Part shown: positions 25,282 to 34,831 of the stretch, in pieces | Numbering within the stretch: the stretch's first letter is position 1 | Layout: the number at the start of each line of letters is the position of its first letter | Made by a program: the position numbers and the translations under genes | The notes under the pieces: generated by a model | What the model was told of the DNA's origin: nothing | Databases searched by the model: none | Seen by the model: only the letters and a program-made list of their open reading frames with translations | From: Streptomyces sp. TRM70350 | GTDB taxonomy: Bacteria > Actinomycetota > Actinomycetes > Streptomycetales > Streptomycetaceae | Reading direction: 5' to 3' | Length of the DNA: 64,000 nt | Assembly (NCBI RefSeq): GCF_019219825.1 | Contig: NZ_JAHUXH010000018.1 | Span: forward strand, 1 to 64,000

Positions 25282-27114
25282 GTGCACCACGCCGGCACGA
25301 AAAGCGCAGGAAACACCGCTTCCTCCCCCTCCAGACGCACGCTCCTCGCCGCCACCGCGGGCGTCACCGCGGCCCTGACGATCGGGCCGACCACCGCCCA
25401 CGCCGACGACGACGAACGCCTCCGGAAGCTCATCTCCCGGATGACCCTGGAGGAGAAGGTCGGCCAGCTCTTCGTCTCCCGGGTCTACGGCCACTCCGCC
25501 ACCGCACCCGACCAGGCCGACATCGACGCCAACCTCAGGGAGCTCGGCGTGCGCACGGCCGCCGAGCTGCTCGCCACGTACCGCCTCGGCGGCGTCATCT
25601 ACTTCACCTGGGCGCACAACACCCGCACCCCGCACCAGATCGCGGACCTGTCGAACGGCATCCAGAAGGCCTCCCTCGACCTCCCGCGCGGACTGCCCGT
25701 GCTGATCTCCACGGACCAGGAGCACGGCATAGTCGCCCGCGTGGGCAGGCCCGCGACGCTGTTCCCGGGCGCGATGGCGGTCGGCGCCGGCGGCTCGCGC
25801 TCCGACGCCCGCACCCTCGGCCGGATCGCGGGGGAGGAACTGCGCGCGCTGGGCATCCGTCAGGACTACTCCCCCGTCGCCGACGTGAACGTCAACCCGG
25901 CCAACCCGGTCATCGGCGTACGGTCCTTCGGCGCCGACCCGGACGCGGTGGCCGGGCTGGTCGCGGCGGAGGTCGCCGGGTACCAGCGCGCGAAGGTCGC
26001 CGCGACCGCCAAGCACTTCCCCGGGCACGGTGACACCGAGGTCGACAGCCACTACGGCTTCCCGGTCATCGAGCACACCCGGGAGCAGTGGGAGACGCTC
26101 GACGCTCCCCCGTTCCGGGCGGCGATCAGGGCCGGTATCGACTCGATCATGACCGCGCACATCATGGTCCCGGCGCTGGACCCCTCCGGCGACCCGGCCA
26201 CCCTCTCCCGCCCGATCCTCACCGGCATCCTGCGCGAGGAGCTGGGCTACGACGGGGTCGTGGTCACCGACTCCCTCGGCATGGAGGGCGTCCGCACCAA
26301 GTACGGCGACGACCGGGTGCCGGTGCTGGCGCTGAAGGCGGGCGTGGACCAGCTCCTCAACCCGCCCAAGCTGGACATCGCCTGGAACGCGGTCCTGAAG
26401 GCCGTACAGGACGGCGAACTCACCGAGGAACGGCTCGACGCGTCGATCCTGCGGGTGCTGCGGCTCAAGGCCAGGCTGGGGCTGTTCGAGGAGCCCTACG
26501 TCAGCGCGCGGGGCGTGGACCGCACCGTCGGCACCAGGCCGCACCTCGCCGCGGCCGACCGGATCGCCGAGCGGACGACGACCCTGCTCGTCAACGAGGG
26601 CGGGCTGCTGCCGCTGTCCCGGCGCGAGCACCCCAGGCTGCTCGTGGTCGGCGCCGACCCGGCCTCGCCGTCCGGCACGACGGGCCCGCCCACCGGCGTC
26701 CTCGCGACCGCGCTCACCGAACTCGGCTTCACGGCGACGGCGCTGCCCACCGGCACGGCCCCGTCCCCGGCGACCGTCGACCGGGCCGTCGCGGCGGCCC
26801 AGGACGCGGACGCGGTGGTCGTGGGGACGTACAACGTCACGGCGAGCAGCTCGCAGAAGACGCTGGTCGAGCGGTTGCTGGCGACCGGGAGGCCGGTGGT
26901 CGCGGTGGCCGTCCGCAATCCGTACGACGTGGCCCAGCTGCCGGGTGTGCGCGCTTACCTGGCGTCCTACTCCTGGACGGACGTGGAGCTGCGGGCGGCG
27001 GCCCGGGTCATCGCCGGGAAGGTTCGGCCGCGCGGAAAGCTGCCGGTGCCGGTGCAGCAGGCGGACGATCCGGCGCGGGTGCTGTATCCGCTCGGGCACG
27101 GGTTGTCGTACTAG
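25282..27114 (+). CDS. Secreted GH3 beta-N-acetylhexosaminidase/beta-glucosidase-like enzyme (Tat signal)
   Basis: This 610-residue glycoside hydrolase family 3 protein starts at a GTG with GGAAGGAG upstream. It has a twin-arginine-like export signal (SRRTLLAATAGVTAALTIG, cleavage after AHA). The GH3 N-domain carries KHFPGHGDTEVDSHYGF, the NagZ-type signature, and the nucleophile Asp in GVVVTDSLGMEG. A C-terminal GH3_C domain follows, ending YPLGHGLSY. NagZ-like features favour N-acetylglucosamine release from chitin or wall fragments over plain glucosidase activity. The protein is extracellular. Confidence 0.85.
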   Translation: MHHAGTKSAGNTASSPSRRTLLAATAGVTAALTIGPTTAHADDDERLRKLISRMTLEEKVGQLFVSRVYGHSATAPDQADIDANLRELGVRTAAELLATYRLGGVIYFTWAHNTRTPHQIADLSNGIQKASLDLPRGLPVLISTDQEHGIVARVGRPATLFPGAMAVGAGGSRSDARTLGRIAGEELRALGIRQDYSPVADVNVNPANPVIGVRSFGADPDAVAGLVAAEVAGYQRAKVAATAKHFPGHGDTEVDSHYGFPVIEHTREQWETLDAPPFRAAIRAGIDSIMTAHIMVPALDPSGDPATLSRPILTGILREELGYDGVVVTDSLGMEGVRTKYGDDRVPVLALKAGVDQLLNPPKLDIAWNAVLKAVQDGELTEERLDASILRVLRLKARLGLFEEPYVSARGVDRTVGTRPHLAAADRIAERTTTLLVNEGGLLPLSRREHPRLLVVGADPASPSGTTGPPTGVLATALTELGFTATALPTGTAPSPATVDRAVAAAQDADAVVVGTYNVTASSSQKTLVERLLATGRPVVAVAVRNPYDVAQLPGVRAYLASYSWTDVELRAAARVIAGKVRPRGKLPVPVQQADDPARVLYPLGHGLSY

Positions 27115-27239
27115 GCATCGATCGGACGTAGGGTGCGGTACGCCGCGCTCCCGGCGCACCACCCCCAAACGGGCGCAAAGCGCGCTGCGTGTCTGGCGTG
27201 TGCCCGCTGTGGCGGGTCACGCTGGACGGGGGTGGGGGG

Positions 27240-27851
27240 ATGACCATGCGCGGGAGACGGTGTGCCGGGGTGGTGCTGGCGGCGCTGCTGATGGGCTGTC
27301 AGGCCCCGGCGGCGGAGGGCGGCCCGGGCCCCGGCCTGTCACCCGCGCCGACCGGGGCCTCGGGGTTCGGGGCGGTGTTCCTGGCGGTCGACGAGTGCAG
27401 TTCGTTCGGTACGACGAGCTTCACCGAGGTGCCCTGCTCCGGCGAACGGGCGGCCGCGCGGGTCGTGGCGCGCTACGACGGCCGGGTGGACGACGGGCCG
27501 ACGTGCCCGGCGACCACGGACTTCGTGCTGCACATCAGCGAACAGCGCCCCTCTGACGACGAGGACGGCGACGGCGCCGTCCCCCAGGGGTACGCCTGTA
27601 TGCGCAACCTCCAGCCGCCGCATCCCGGCGACCCGGGCGGCGGGGGCGGCCCGCGCACCATCGTCGGGGACTGCGTGTACGACGCCGGGGGCGGAAAGGT
27701 GCGGGAGACGGCGTGCGACGGCTCGGGCCGGGAGCGGCCGGAGTACAGGGTGACAAAAGCGGTTGGCGCCCGAGCCGACTGCCCGGCGACCACCGCCCTG
27801 TACGTCCAGCTGGGCGGCGCCGACCCGGTGGGCTGCGCCCGCCCGGTGTGA
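27240..27851 (+). CDS. Putative lipoprotein, unknown function
   Basis: This 203-residue protein has a short signal peptide ending in a lipobox (VVLAALLMGC, lipidated Cys at about residue 20), then a Gly/Pro-rich linker. The exported part contains six or more Cys (DECSSFG, EVPCSGE, PTCPATTDF, YACMRNL, GDCVYDA, ADCPATTALYV). The two CPATT elements suggest an internal duplication. A Met two codons downstream is an alternative start. I do not recognise the family beyond similarity to cysteine-rich Streptomyces lipoproteins. Confidence 0.65.
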   Translation: MTMRGRRCAGVVLAALLMGCQAPAAEGGPGPGLSPAPTGASGFGAVFLAVDECSSFGTTSFTEVPCSGERAAARVVARYDGRVDDGPTCPATTDFVLHISEQRPSDDEDGDGAVPQGYACMRNLQPPHPGDPGGGGGPRTIVGDCVYDAGGGKVRETACDGSGRERPEYRVTKAVGARADCPATTALYVQLGGADPVGCARPV

Positions 27852-27876
27852 CCGACGGACGGGCGCAGCACTGGTG

Positions 27877-29295
27877 TCACGGACGCAGGGTGCGCTCCGC
27901 GCCCCGCTTGTCGAGCCGGGAGTCGTACTTGGCCAGCGGCTTGGCGGCGGCCGGGTTGGCCTCGACGGTGGCGGACGCGACGCCCGCCCACTTCAGGATC
28001 CTGGCGGTGGCCAGCGCCTTCTGCTTCTCCGGGAGACCGGCCACGTTGGCGCCGTGGTTGGCGCCGGGGGCGGTGAAGACGTACGAGTCGCGCGCGCCCT
28101 TGCCGAGGCGGAACGGCTCGGCGCCCCACGGGTCGTTCTCGCCGTAGACGAACAGCATGTGCCGCGCGTTGTGGCGCACCCAGCTGTCGACGTCCCGCAT
28201 CGCCCACGGCTGGAACTTCATCTCGATGTCACGCGGGACGAAGGAGCGCGGCGGGAGGTAGCCGTACCGGATGTACTTCTTCTCGATGTGCGGGAAGACG
28301 ATCGTCGGCGCGCCCAGCTGCGTACCCGCCTGGTAGTAGTACGGCGTGTACGGCGCCAGGCCCTGGTCGGTGTAGAAGGAGAACCCGGCGACCGTGTCGA
28401 TGGAGTTCCAGATCTCGTCGTCGGTCGCGTTCTTCGCGTCGGCCGGGATGGTGTCGCAGTCGGACAGCAGGCTGTACTGCCAGAAGCCCCAGACGTAGTC
28501 GAGGACGGTCGCCTCGTACGCCTTGTCCAGGCTGCCGACGGTGTTGAAGGTGTAGCCGTTGTCGGCCGCGAACGCCTGGTACCGCTCCTCCAGCGGTTCC
28601 CGGCGCACCAGCGCCTCGCGCTGCACGCCGTTCAGCCGGTCCCGGCACTCCTTGGTGCCGACGTTCGCGAAGAACTCGTCGTACGCCGAGTCCTCCTTGT
28701 TCACCACGTCGTTGGGGGCGACGTACGCGACGACGCCGTCCATGTCACGGGGGTAGAAACGCTCGTAGTACGTGGCGGTCATGCCGCCCTTCGAACCGCC
28801 CGTGGAAATCCACTTCTTGGAGTAGACCGGCTTCAGCGCCTTGAAGATGCGGTGCTGGTCGCTGGCGGCCTGCCAGATGTCCAGCTTGGTCCAGTCGGCC
28901 GGGCTGGGCCGGGACGGCGTGAAGAAGCGGTACTCCATGGAGACCTGGTTGCCGTCCACGATCTGGGTCGGCTCGCGGCGGCTGGGGTTGGTGGAGACGT
29001 GGTAGCCACTGGTGTGGAAGACCGTCGGCCGCGAGACGTCCTTGTGCAGCACGGTGACGCGCTGCTGGAACGTGCCCCTGGAGGGCCTGCGGTGGTCGAC
29101 CGGCTGCGTGTAGGTGAGCACGAAGAAGCGGTACCCGGGGTACGGCTTCTCCTCGACGAGGCTCATGCCGGGTATGGAGAGCAGCCGATCCTTGATGTCG
29201 GTGGCCTCCGGCTGGGCGGCGGTGGCCGCCCCCGCCGTGCTCAGCGTGCCTATGAGCACGGTGAGCGCGAGCAGCCATCTGAGCGCCTTGCGCAT
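27877..29295 (-). CDS. Secreted PS-10-type (S37) tripeptidyl aminopeptidase
   Basis: This 472-residue exported serine peptidase has a Sec signal MRKALRWLLALTVLIGTLS with cleavage near ATAAQP. The nucleophile serine lies in WISTGGSKGGMTATYYE. Later conserved parts are FVYGENDPWGAEPF (Asp) and APGANHGANVAGL (His), giving a complete alpha/beta-hydrolase triad of the peptidase S37 family first described from Streptomyces lividans. The ATG at 29295 has GGGAGGGTGC upstream. It converges with the lipoprotein gene, 25 bp between stops, and acts on extracellular peptides. Confidence 0.88.
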   Translation of the reverse strand: MRKALRWLLALTVLIGTLSTAGAATAAQPEATDIKDRLLSIPGMSLVEEKPYPGYRFFVLTYTQPVDHRRPSRGTFQQRVTVLHKDVSRPTVFHTSGYHVSTNPSRREPTQIVDGNQVSMEYRFFTPSRPSPADWTKLDIWQAASDQHRIFKALKPVYSKKWISTGGSKGGMTATYYERFYPRDMDGVVAYVAPNDVVNKEDSAYDEFFANVGTKECRDRLNGVQREALVRREPLEERYQAFAADNGYTFNTVGSLDKAYEATVLDYVWGFWQYSLLSDCDTIPADAKNATDDEIWNSIDTVAGFSFYTDQGLAPYTPYYYQAGTQLGAPTIVFPHIEKKYIRYGYLPPRSFVPRDIEMKFQPWAMRDVDSWVRHNARHMLFVYGENDPWGAEPFRLGKGARDSYVFTAPGANHGANVAGLPEKQKALATARILKWAGVASATVEANPAAAKPLAKYDSRLDKRGAERTLRP

Positions 29296-29394
29296 GCACC
29301 CTCCCTGTGAGAACAGATGTGCGCCGGAAGCTATCGGAGCAACACACCTGTGCACCAGGGTGGTTGACGAATCAGCAGGTCACGTCAGGTCAGG

Positions 29395-29784
29395 TCAGCA
29401 CAGGATCCAGCCCGAGCTCACCGACCCCCGCCCCACCGAGCCCTTCACCCACACGCACCGCTGCCCGGCGTGCACGGTCACCGGCCCCGCGTGATGCGAG
29501 TACCTGCCCTTGTCGACGACCGGGCGGTTGCCGCGCGCCTGCACGCTGACCGACATCGTCCGCTTCGGGCCGGGGTTCTTCGCGAGCGTGACGGCGCAGA
29601 CGTAACCGCCGCGCTTGTAGACCTGCACGACGCCGGTGGAGAACGGCAGCGTCCTGACCTTGCGTCCGGCGCAGCCGGCCGCCGCCGCCTGCGCGTCCGC
29701 GGGAGCGGCGAGCGCCAGCAGTCCGGACGCGGTCAGCGCGGCCACGCCGAGCGCCATCCGACGTCGTATCGCACCGGTGTCCAC
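29395..29784 (-). CDS. Small secreted protein, unknown function
   Basis: This 129-residue protein starts at a GTG with GGAGGGG upstream and has a signal peptide (GVAALTASGLLALAAPADAQA). The mature part of about 95 residues is basic and rich in Val/Gly with four Cys (GCAGRK, GYVCAVTL, QRCVWVKG, SGWILC), probably two disulfides. Two similar halves are not obvious. It resembles small conserved secreted Streptomyces proteins, but I cannot name a function. Confidence 0.65.
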   Translation of the reverse strand: MDTGAIRRRMALGVAALTASGLLALAAPADAQAAAAGCAGRKVRTLPFSTGVVQVYKRGGYVCAVTLAKNPGPKRTMSVSVQARGNRPVVDKGRYSHHAGPVTVHAGQRCVWVKGSVGRGSVSSGWILC

Positions 29785-29860
29785 AGTCGTCCCCTCCGCA
29801 CCCCTCGGATCGACGTACGGATGTACGGACGCAGGGCGTATGCCCGACGGTTGCACGGGC

Positions 29861-32800
29861 TCAGACGCCCACGGTCTCCTCCGGCTCCGGCGCCCCGACG
29901 AACGTCCGCCACAGCCGCGCGTACCGCCCGTCACGCGCCAGCAGCTCCTGGTGCGTACCGTCCTCCACGACCCGGCCGTGATCCATGACGATCACCCGGT
30001 CCGCGCGGGCGGCCGTGGTCAGCCGGTGGGCCACCACGAGGGTGGTACGACGGCCGGTCAGCCGGTCCGTCGCCTGGTTGACCTGCGCCTCGGTCGCCAG
30101 GTCCAGCGCGGCCGTCGCCTCGTCGAGGAGCAAGATGTCCGGGTCGACGAGTTCGGCGCGGGCCAGCGCGATCAACTGCCGTTGCCCGGCGGAGAGGTTG
30201 CGGCCGCGCTCGGCGACCTCGTGGAGGTAGCCGCCGTCCAGCGTCGCGATCATCTCGTGCGCGCCGACCGCGCGGGCCGCGGCCTCCACCTCGGCGTCGG
30301 TGGCGTCGGGGCGGCCGTAGGCGATGGCGTCGCGGACGGTGCCGGGGAAGAGATACGCCTCCTGCGGTACGACGCCCAGGCGGTGCCGGTACGAGGTGAT
30401 GTCGAGGTCGCGCAGGTCGGTGCCGTCGACGGTGACCCGGCCGCCGGTCGGATCGTAGAACCGCGCCACCAGCTTCACCAGCGTCGACTTGCCCGCGCCG
30501 GTCTCGCCGACGAACGCGACGGTCTGCCCGGCGGAGACGGTGAGGTCGACGCCGCTGAGGGCCTCCTCGTCGTCGCCGTAGGAGAAGTGGACGTTCTCGA
30601 AGGCGATCTCGCCCCGCAGGGAGCGGACTTCGCGGGGTTCGTCCGGGGACTTGGTCGACGTCGGTTCCTGGAGCAGTTCCTGGATCCGGCCGAGCGAGAC
30701 GGACGCCTGCTGGTAGCCGTCGAAGACCTGGGAGAGCTGCTGGACGGGGGCGAAGAAGAGGTCGATGTAGAGCAGGTACGCGACCAGCGCGCCCGTGGTG
30801 AGCGTGGCCGCCTCCACCCGCCCGGCGCCCGCGACGAGCACGGCCGCCGCGGCGGCGGACGACAGGAACTGCACGAACGGGAAGTAGACGGAGATCAGCC
30901 ACTGACCGTGGACACGGGCCTGCCGGTAGCTGTCGCTGCGCTCCGCGAACCGCCGCCCGCCGTCCCGCTCGCGGCCGAACGCCTGCACGATCCGCAGCCC
31001 GGACACCGTTTCCTGAAGGTCGGCGTTGACCGTCGACACCCGCTCACGGGCGAGCTCGTACGCCTTCACGCTGGCCCTGCGGAAGAAGTACGTGGCGATG
31101 ATCAGCGGCGGGAGCGTGGCGAACACGACGAGGGCGAGCTGGAGGTCGATCACCAGCAGGGCGACCATGATGCCGAAGAAGGTGACGACGGAGACGAAGG
31201 CGGTGACCAGGCCCGTCTGCAGGAACGTCGACAGCGCGTCCACGTCGGTCGTCATCCGGGTCATGATCCGGCCGGTCAGCTCCCGCTCGTAGTAGTCGAG
31301 TCCGAGCCGCTGGAGCTGGGCGAAGATCTTCAGCCGCAGGGCGTACAGCACGCGTTCGCCGGTCCGGCCGGTCATCCGCATCTCGCCGATCTGTGCCGCC
31401 CACTGGGCGAGGACGGCGAGCAGGGCGAGCAGCGAGGCGGCCCAGACGGCGCCGATGGCCATCTGGCTGACACCGCTGTCGATGCCGTGCCGGATCATCA
31501 CGGGCAGCAGCAGTCCCATGCCGGCGTCGACGGCGACGAGACCGAGGCTGATCAGCAGGGGCAGGCCGAAACCTCGGAGCAACCGCTTCAGCCCGTACGA
31601 CTCCTCCGGCTGGACGGCACGGGCCTCGTCGACGGCCGGGGTGTCGGTGGCCGGGGGCAGGGCGTCGACCTTGGCGAGCAGTTCCGGGGTGGCCGGGGTG
31701 CCGGCGAGGGCGGTGTCCTTGGGCTCGCGGTCACCGGTCCACAGGTGGGGCGTGACCCCCCGTTCGGCGTCGAACTCGGCGTCCAGTTCGTCGCGGACGG
31801 AGGTGTCCTCCCGGGGCGCGGCGGGCGGGGCGTGGCCCGGGGAGACGGCGCCGAGTCCGTCGGGGTCGGTGAGCAGGCGGCGGTACAGGGCCGAGCGTTC
31901 CTGGAGCTCGTCGTGGGTGCCGATGTCGGCGAGCCGGCCGGCGTCCAGGACGGCGATGCGGTCGGCGAGGTTGAGCGTGGAGCGCCGGTGGGCGATGAGC
32001 AGCGTGGTGCGGCCCCGCATGACGTGCTTGAGGGCCTCGTGGATCTCGTGCTCGACGCGGGCGTCCACGGCGGAGGTGGCGTCGTCGAGGACGAGCAGGC
32101 GCGGGTCGGCGAGCAGGGCGCGGGCCAGGGCGATGCGCTGGCGCTGGCCGCCGGAGAGGGTGAGGCCGTGTTCGCCGACCTTGGTGTCGTAGCCGTCGGG
32201 GAGTTCCCGGATGAAACGGTCGGCCTGGGAGGCGCGGGCGGCGGCCTCGATCTGTTCGTCGGTGGCGTCGGGGTGGCCGTACGCGATGTTGTTGCGGACC
32301 GTGTCGGAGAAGAGGAACGAGTCCTCGGGGACCAGGCCGATCGCCGCTCTCAGCGAGGCGAGGGTCAGTTCGCGGACGTCGTGGCCGCCGACGAGGACGG
32401 CGCCGTGCGTGACGTCGTAGAAACGCGGCAGGAGAAGGGAGACCGTCGACTTGCCGGAGCCGGAGGAGCCGACGACCGCGAGGGTCTCGCCGGGGCGGAT
32501 CTCGAAGGTGAGGCCCTTCAGAACGGGCTTGCTGTCGTCGTATCCGAAGGAGACGTCGTCGAACTCGACGGTCGCGGGCGCGTCGGCGGGGAGGTCCTTG
32601 TGCCCGTCGCGCATCGACGGCTCGGTGTCGATCAGCTCCAGGACGCGCTCGGTGCCGGCGCGGGCCTGCTGGCCGACGGTGAGGACCATGGCGAGCATCC
32701 GGACCGGGCCGACGAGCTGGGCGAGGTAGGTGGAGAAGGCGACGAACGTGCCGAGCGTGATGTGGCCGCGCACGGCCAGCCAGCCGCCGAGGGCGAGCAT

Positions 32801-33574
32801 CGCGACCTGGCCGAGGGCGGGGACGGCCTGCAGGGCGGGGGTGTACTTGCTGTTCAGCCGGATGGTGCGCAGCCGCCCCGCGTAGAGCTTCCGGCCGACT
32901 TCCCTGAGCTTGCCGGTCTCCTGCTCCTCCTGCCCGAAGCCCTTCACCACCCGTACGCCGCTGACGGCGCCGTCGACGACGCCCGCGACGGCGGCGGCCT
33001 GCGCCTGGGCGTACCAGGTGGCGGGGTGGAGCTTGGTGCGGGAGCGCTTCGCGATCCACCAGAGGGCGGGGGCGACCGCCAGGGCGACCAGGGTGAGCGG
33101 GATCGACAGCCACGCCATGATCACGAGGGAGATCAGGAAGAGCAGGATGTTCCCGATGGTCATCGGGAGCATGAAGAGCAGGCTCTGGATCAGCTGGAGG
33201 TCGCTGGTGGCGCGGCCGACGACCTGGCCGGTGGACAGCTCGTCCTGCCGGCGGCCGTCGAGCCGGGTGATCGTCTCGTACATCTCCGTCCGCAGGTCGT
33301 GCTGGACGTCGAGGGCGAGGCGGCCGCCGTAGAAACGGCGGATGTAGGTGAGGACGTAGACGAGGAGGGCGGCGGCGATGAGGAGGGTGGCCCAGGGGGC
33401 CATGGTGCGGGTCCCGTCGCCGATCACGTCGTCGATGATCACCTTGGTGATCAGGGGGACGAGGGCCATGACGGCCATGCCGGCGAGGGAGGAGCCGAGG
33501 GCCAGGACCACGTCCTTGGGATATCGCCAGGCGTAGCCCCAGAGTCGTCGTGCCCATCCCCGTTGCGGTTCCAC
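29861..33574 (-). CDS. Fused two-half ABC exporter (TMD-NBD-TMD-NBD)
   Basis: This 1237-residue protein contains two complete type IV ABC exporter halves, each of about six membrane spans plus an ATPase. NBD1 has Walker A VGSSGSGKST, signature LSGGQRQRIALARA and Walker B LLVLDDATSAVD; NBD2 has GETGAGKST, LSAGQRQLIALARA and ILLLDEATAALD. The Asp in place of the catalytic Glu in NBD1, paired with LSAGQ in NBD2, makes one degenerate ATP site, as in heterodimeric multidrug exporters. I chose the GTG at 33574 because GGAAGG lies seven bases upstream; an ATG at 33616 is possible. Confidence 0.88.
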   Translation of the reverse strand: MEPQRGWARRLWGYAWRYPKDVVLALGSSLAGMAVMALVPLITKVIIDDVIGDGTRTMAPWATLLIAAALLVYVLTYIRRFYGGRLALDVQHDLRTEMYETITRLDGRRQDELSTGQVVGRATSDLQLIQSLLFMLPMTIGNILLFLISLVIMAWLSIPLTLVALAVAPALWWIAKRSRTKLHPATWYAQAQAAAVAGVVDGAVSGVRVVKGFGQEEQETGKLREVGRKLYAGRLRTIRLNSKYTPALQAVPALGQVAMLALGGWLAVRGHITLGTFVAFSTYLAQLVGPVRMLAMVLTVGQQARAGTERVLELIDTEPSMRDGHKDLPADAPATVEFDDVSFGYDDSKPVLKGLTFEIRPGETLAVVGSSGSGKSTVSLLLPRFYDVTHGAVLVGGHDVRELTLASLRAAIGLVPEDSFLFSDTVRNNIAYGHPDATDEQIEAAARASQADRFIRELPDGYDTKVGEHGLTLSGGQRQRIALARALLADPRLLVLDDATSAVDARVEHEIHEALKHVMRGRTTLLIAHRRSTLNLADRIAVLDAGRLADIGTHDELQERSALYRRLLTDPDGLGAVSPGHAPPAAPREDTSVRDELDAEFDAERGVTPHLWTGDREPKDTALAGTPATPELLAKVDALPPATDTPAVDEARAVQPEESYGLKRLLRGFGLPLLISLGLVAVDAGMGLLLPVMIRHGIDSGVSQMAIGAVWAASLLALLAVLAQWAAQIGEMRMTGRTGERVLYALRLKIFAQLQRLGLDYYERELTGRIMTRMTTDVDALSTFLQTGLVTAFVSVVTFFGIMVALLVIDLQLALVVFATLPPLIIATYFFRRASVKAYELARERVSTVNADLQETVSGLRIVQAFGRERDGGRRFAERSDSYRQARVHGQWLISVYFPFVQFLSSAAAAAVLVAGAGRVEAATLTTGALVAYLLYIDLFFAPVQQLSQVFDGYQQASVSLGRIQELLQEPTSTKSPDEPREVRSLRGEIAFENVHFSYGDDEEALSGVDLTVSAGQTVAFVGETGAGKSTLVKLVARFYDPTGGRVTVDGTDLRDLDITSYRHRLGVVPQEAYLFPGTVRDAIAYGRPDATDAEVEAAARAVGAHEMIATLDGGYLHEVAERGRNLSAGQRQLIALARAELVDPDILLLDEATAALDLATEAQVNQATDRLTGRRTTLVVAHRLTTAARADRVIVMDHGRVVEDGTHQELLARDGRYARLWRTFVGAPEPEETVGV

Positions 33575-33687
33575 GCCGGTGCCTTCCGTTTGGCCTGATC
33601 TTCCGGAAGGCACCAACGCGGAGAGGGGTGGATTTCATCCCGCCGTGGGGGTTCCCGTTGTCATTCGGGTGCGGCGCCGTGGGGGCC

Positions 33688-33717
33688 TTTCGCGCAGTTC
33701 CCCGCGCCCCTTAGGGG
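33688..33717. repeat. Streptomyces intergenic palindromic repeat
   Basis: The segment TTCGCGCAGTTCCCCGCGCC, followed by CCTTAGGGG, recurs in reverse orientation at about 59686-59705 (AGGGGCGCGGGGACTGCGCG) after glmS. Related GC-rich fragments occur near 48317-48400. Such elements are common between Streptomyces genes. This copy overlaps the 3' end of the esterase-like gene. Confidence 0.6.
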
Positions 33718-34775
33718 GTTGTCCTGACCTGCATTGAATAGAAGCGGGTCGTTTGCGCTGCGTTCTGGTTGTCGTCGCTGGCGAGCAGGAGCCGGAGGCG
33801 GCCCTTGGTGTGGCCCGTGATCGTCATGGCCTCGATGTTGTCGAGGAGCGGGTTGGGCTGGGGCTGGTTGGCCGTCGCTCCCAGTGACGGGCAGTTCACC
33901 AGGTCCGCGAGGAGGGTCTTCCTGATCAGGCGTACGTCGTCCTGGCCGGTCAGCGTGTCGATGCCTACGGTGTTCGTGGCGCGACGCGGGTCGGCCCGGT
34001 AGAGGCGGACCGTGTTGCCGACGCCGGAGGTCCAGCCGCGCTCCAGGACGAGGAGGCGGCCGTCGGGGGTCGCGGTGACCTCGGGGACGCCGAGGCCGGG
34101 GTCGGTGCGGTAGGCGTACTGGGCGCCGAGGCGGAAGCCGTCCTTGCCGTGCCGCTGCCAGGTCTGGAAGCGGACGATGCCCGCGCTGTCGCCGGAGAGG
34201 GCGTACTCCATGGAGGCGAGCAGGGTGCGGCCGCCGGGCAGGAGGGTGAGGCCCTCGAAGGTGCCGTTGCTGACCGCGCGGCCGGCCGGGGCGACCTTCA
34301 GCGCGTCCGGTACGGGGAGGCGGCCGAGGATGCGGCCGTCGCGGGAGTAGCGGCGTATGGAGGGCTCGGTCTCGGAGGAGACCAGGTAGGTGCCGTCCCG
34401 CTCCACGACCAGGCCCTCGGAGTCGAGGTCGGCGCCGTTCTCGTCGGCGAGCTGGACGACGCGCTGGGGCGCGAGCGTCTTCGCGTTCAGGCCGAACAGG
34501 GAGGAGCGGTCGGACAGCGCGGCGAGCGTGCCGTTCCGGTCGACGGCGAGGGCGGAGAAGTTGCCGACGTAGGTGCCCTCGTAGGTCGTCTTGTCGAGCG
34601 CGTCGGAGAAGCGGTCGATGGAGACGGACGGCGAACAGGCCTGCGTTGCGGAGAAGTTGGTGCCGGCCTGGGCGGGCCCCGCGGCGGTCAGGCAGGTGGC
34701 CGCGGCCAGGGCGGCGGTGACGGTGGCGAGCACGGAACGTGCGGTGCGTGAGGTGCGTACGGGTCTCAGGTGCAT
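33711..34775 (-). CDS. Secreted phytase-like esterase (six-bladed propeller)
   Basis: This 354-residue protein has a signal peptide (SVLATVTAALAAATCLTAAG, cleavage after AQA) and beta-propeller-like repeats of the esterase-like activity of phytase family. Examples are FSALAVDRNGTLAALSDRS, DLDSEGLVVERDGTYLVSSE, SNGTFEGLTLLPGGRTLLAS, LDNIEAMTIT and GRLRLLLASDDN. Several acidic clusters could bind Ca2+. I take the ATG at 34775. An ATG at 34832, overlapping the stop of the upstream gene, would add 19 residues but lacks a ribosome-binding site. Confidence 0.82.
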   Translation of the reverse strand: MHLRPVRTSRTARSVLATVTAALAAATCLTAAGPAQAGTNFSATQACSPSVSIDRFSDALDKTTYEGTYVGNFSALAVDRNGTLAALSDRSSLFGLNAKTLAPQRVVQLADENGADLDSEGLVVERDGTYLVSSETEPSIRRYSRDGRILGRLPVPDALKVAPAGRAVSNGTFEGLTLLPGGRTLLASMEYALSGDSAGIVRFQTWQRHGKDGFRLGAQYAYRTDPGLGVPEVTATPDGRLLVLERGWTSGVGNTVRLYRADPRRATNTVGIDTLTGQDDVRLIRKTLLADLVNCPSLGATANQPQPNPLLDNIEAMTITGHTKGRLRLLLASDDNQNAAQTTRFYSMQVRTTP

Positions 34776-34831
34776 GGGCGTCACCGTAGGACGGGACGGT
34801 GACGGGCGGGGGACCGCCGCGTGAAGCGTCA

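Noticed and set aside
29636..33598. 1320-codon open frame on the plus strand
   Set aside because: It is exactly antisense to the ABC exporter and reads as low-complexity Gly/Arg/Val/Asp; no real motif.
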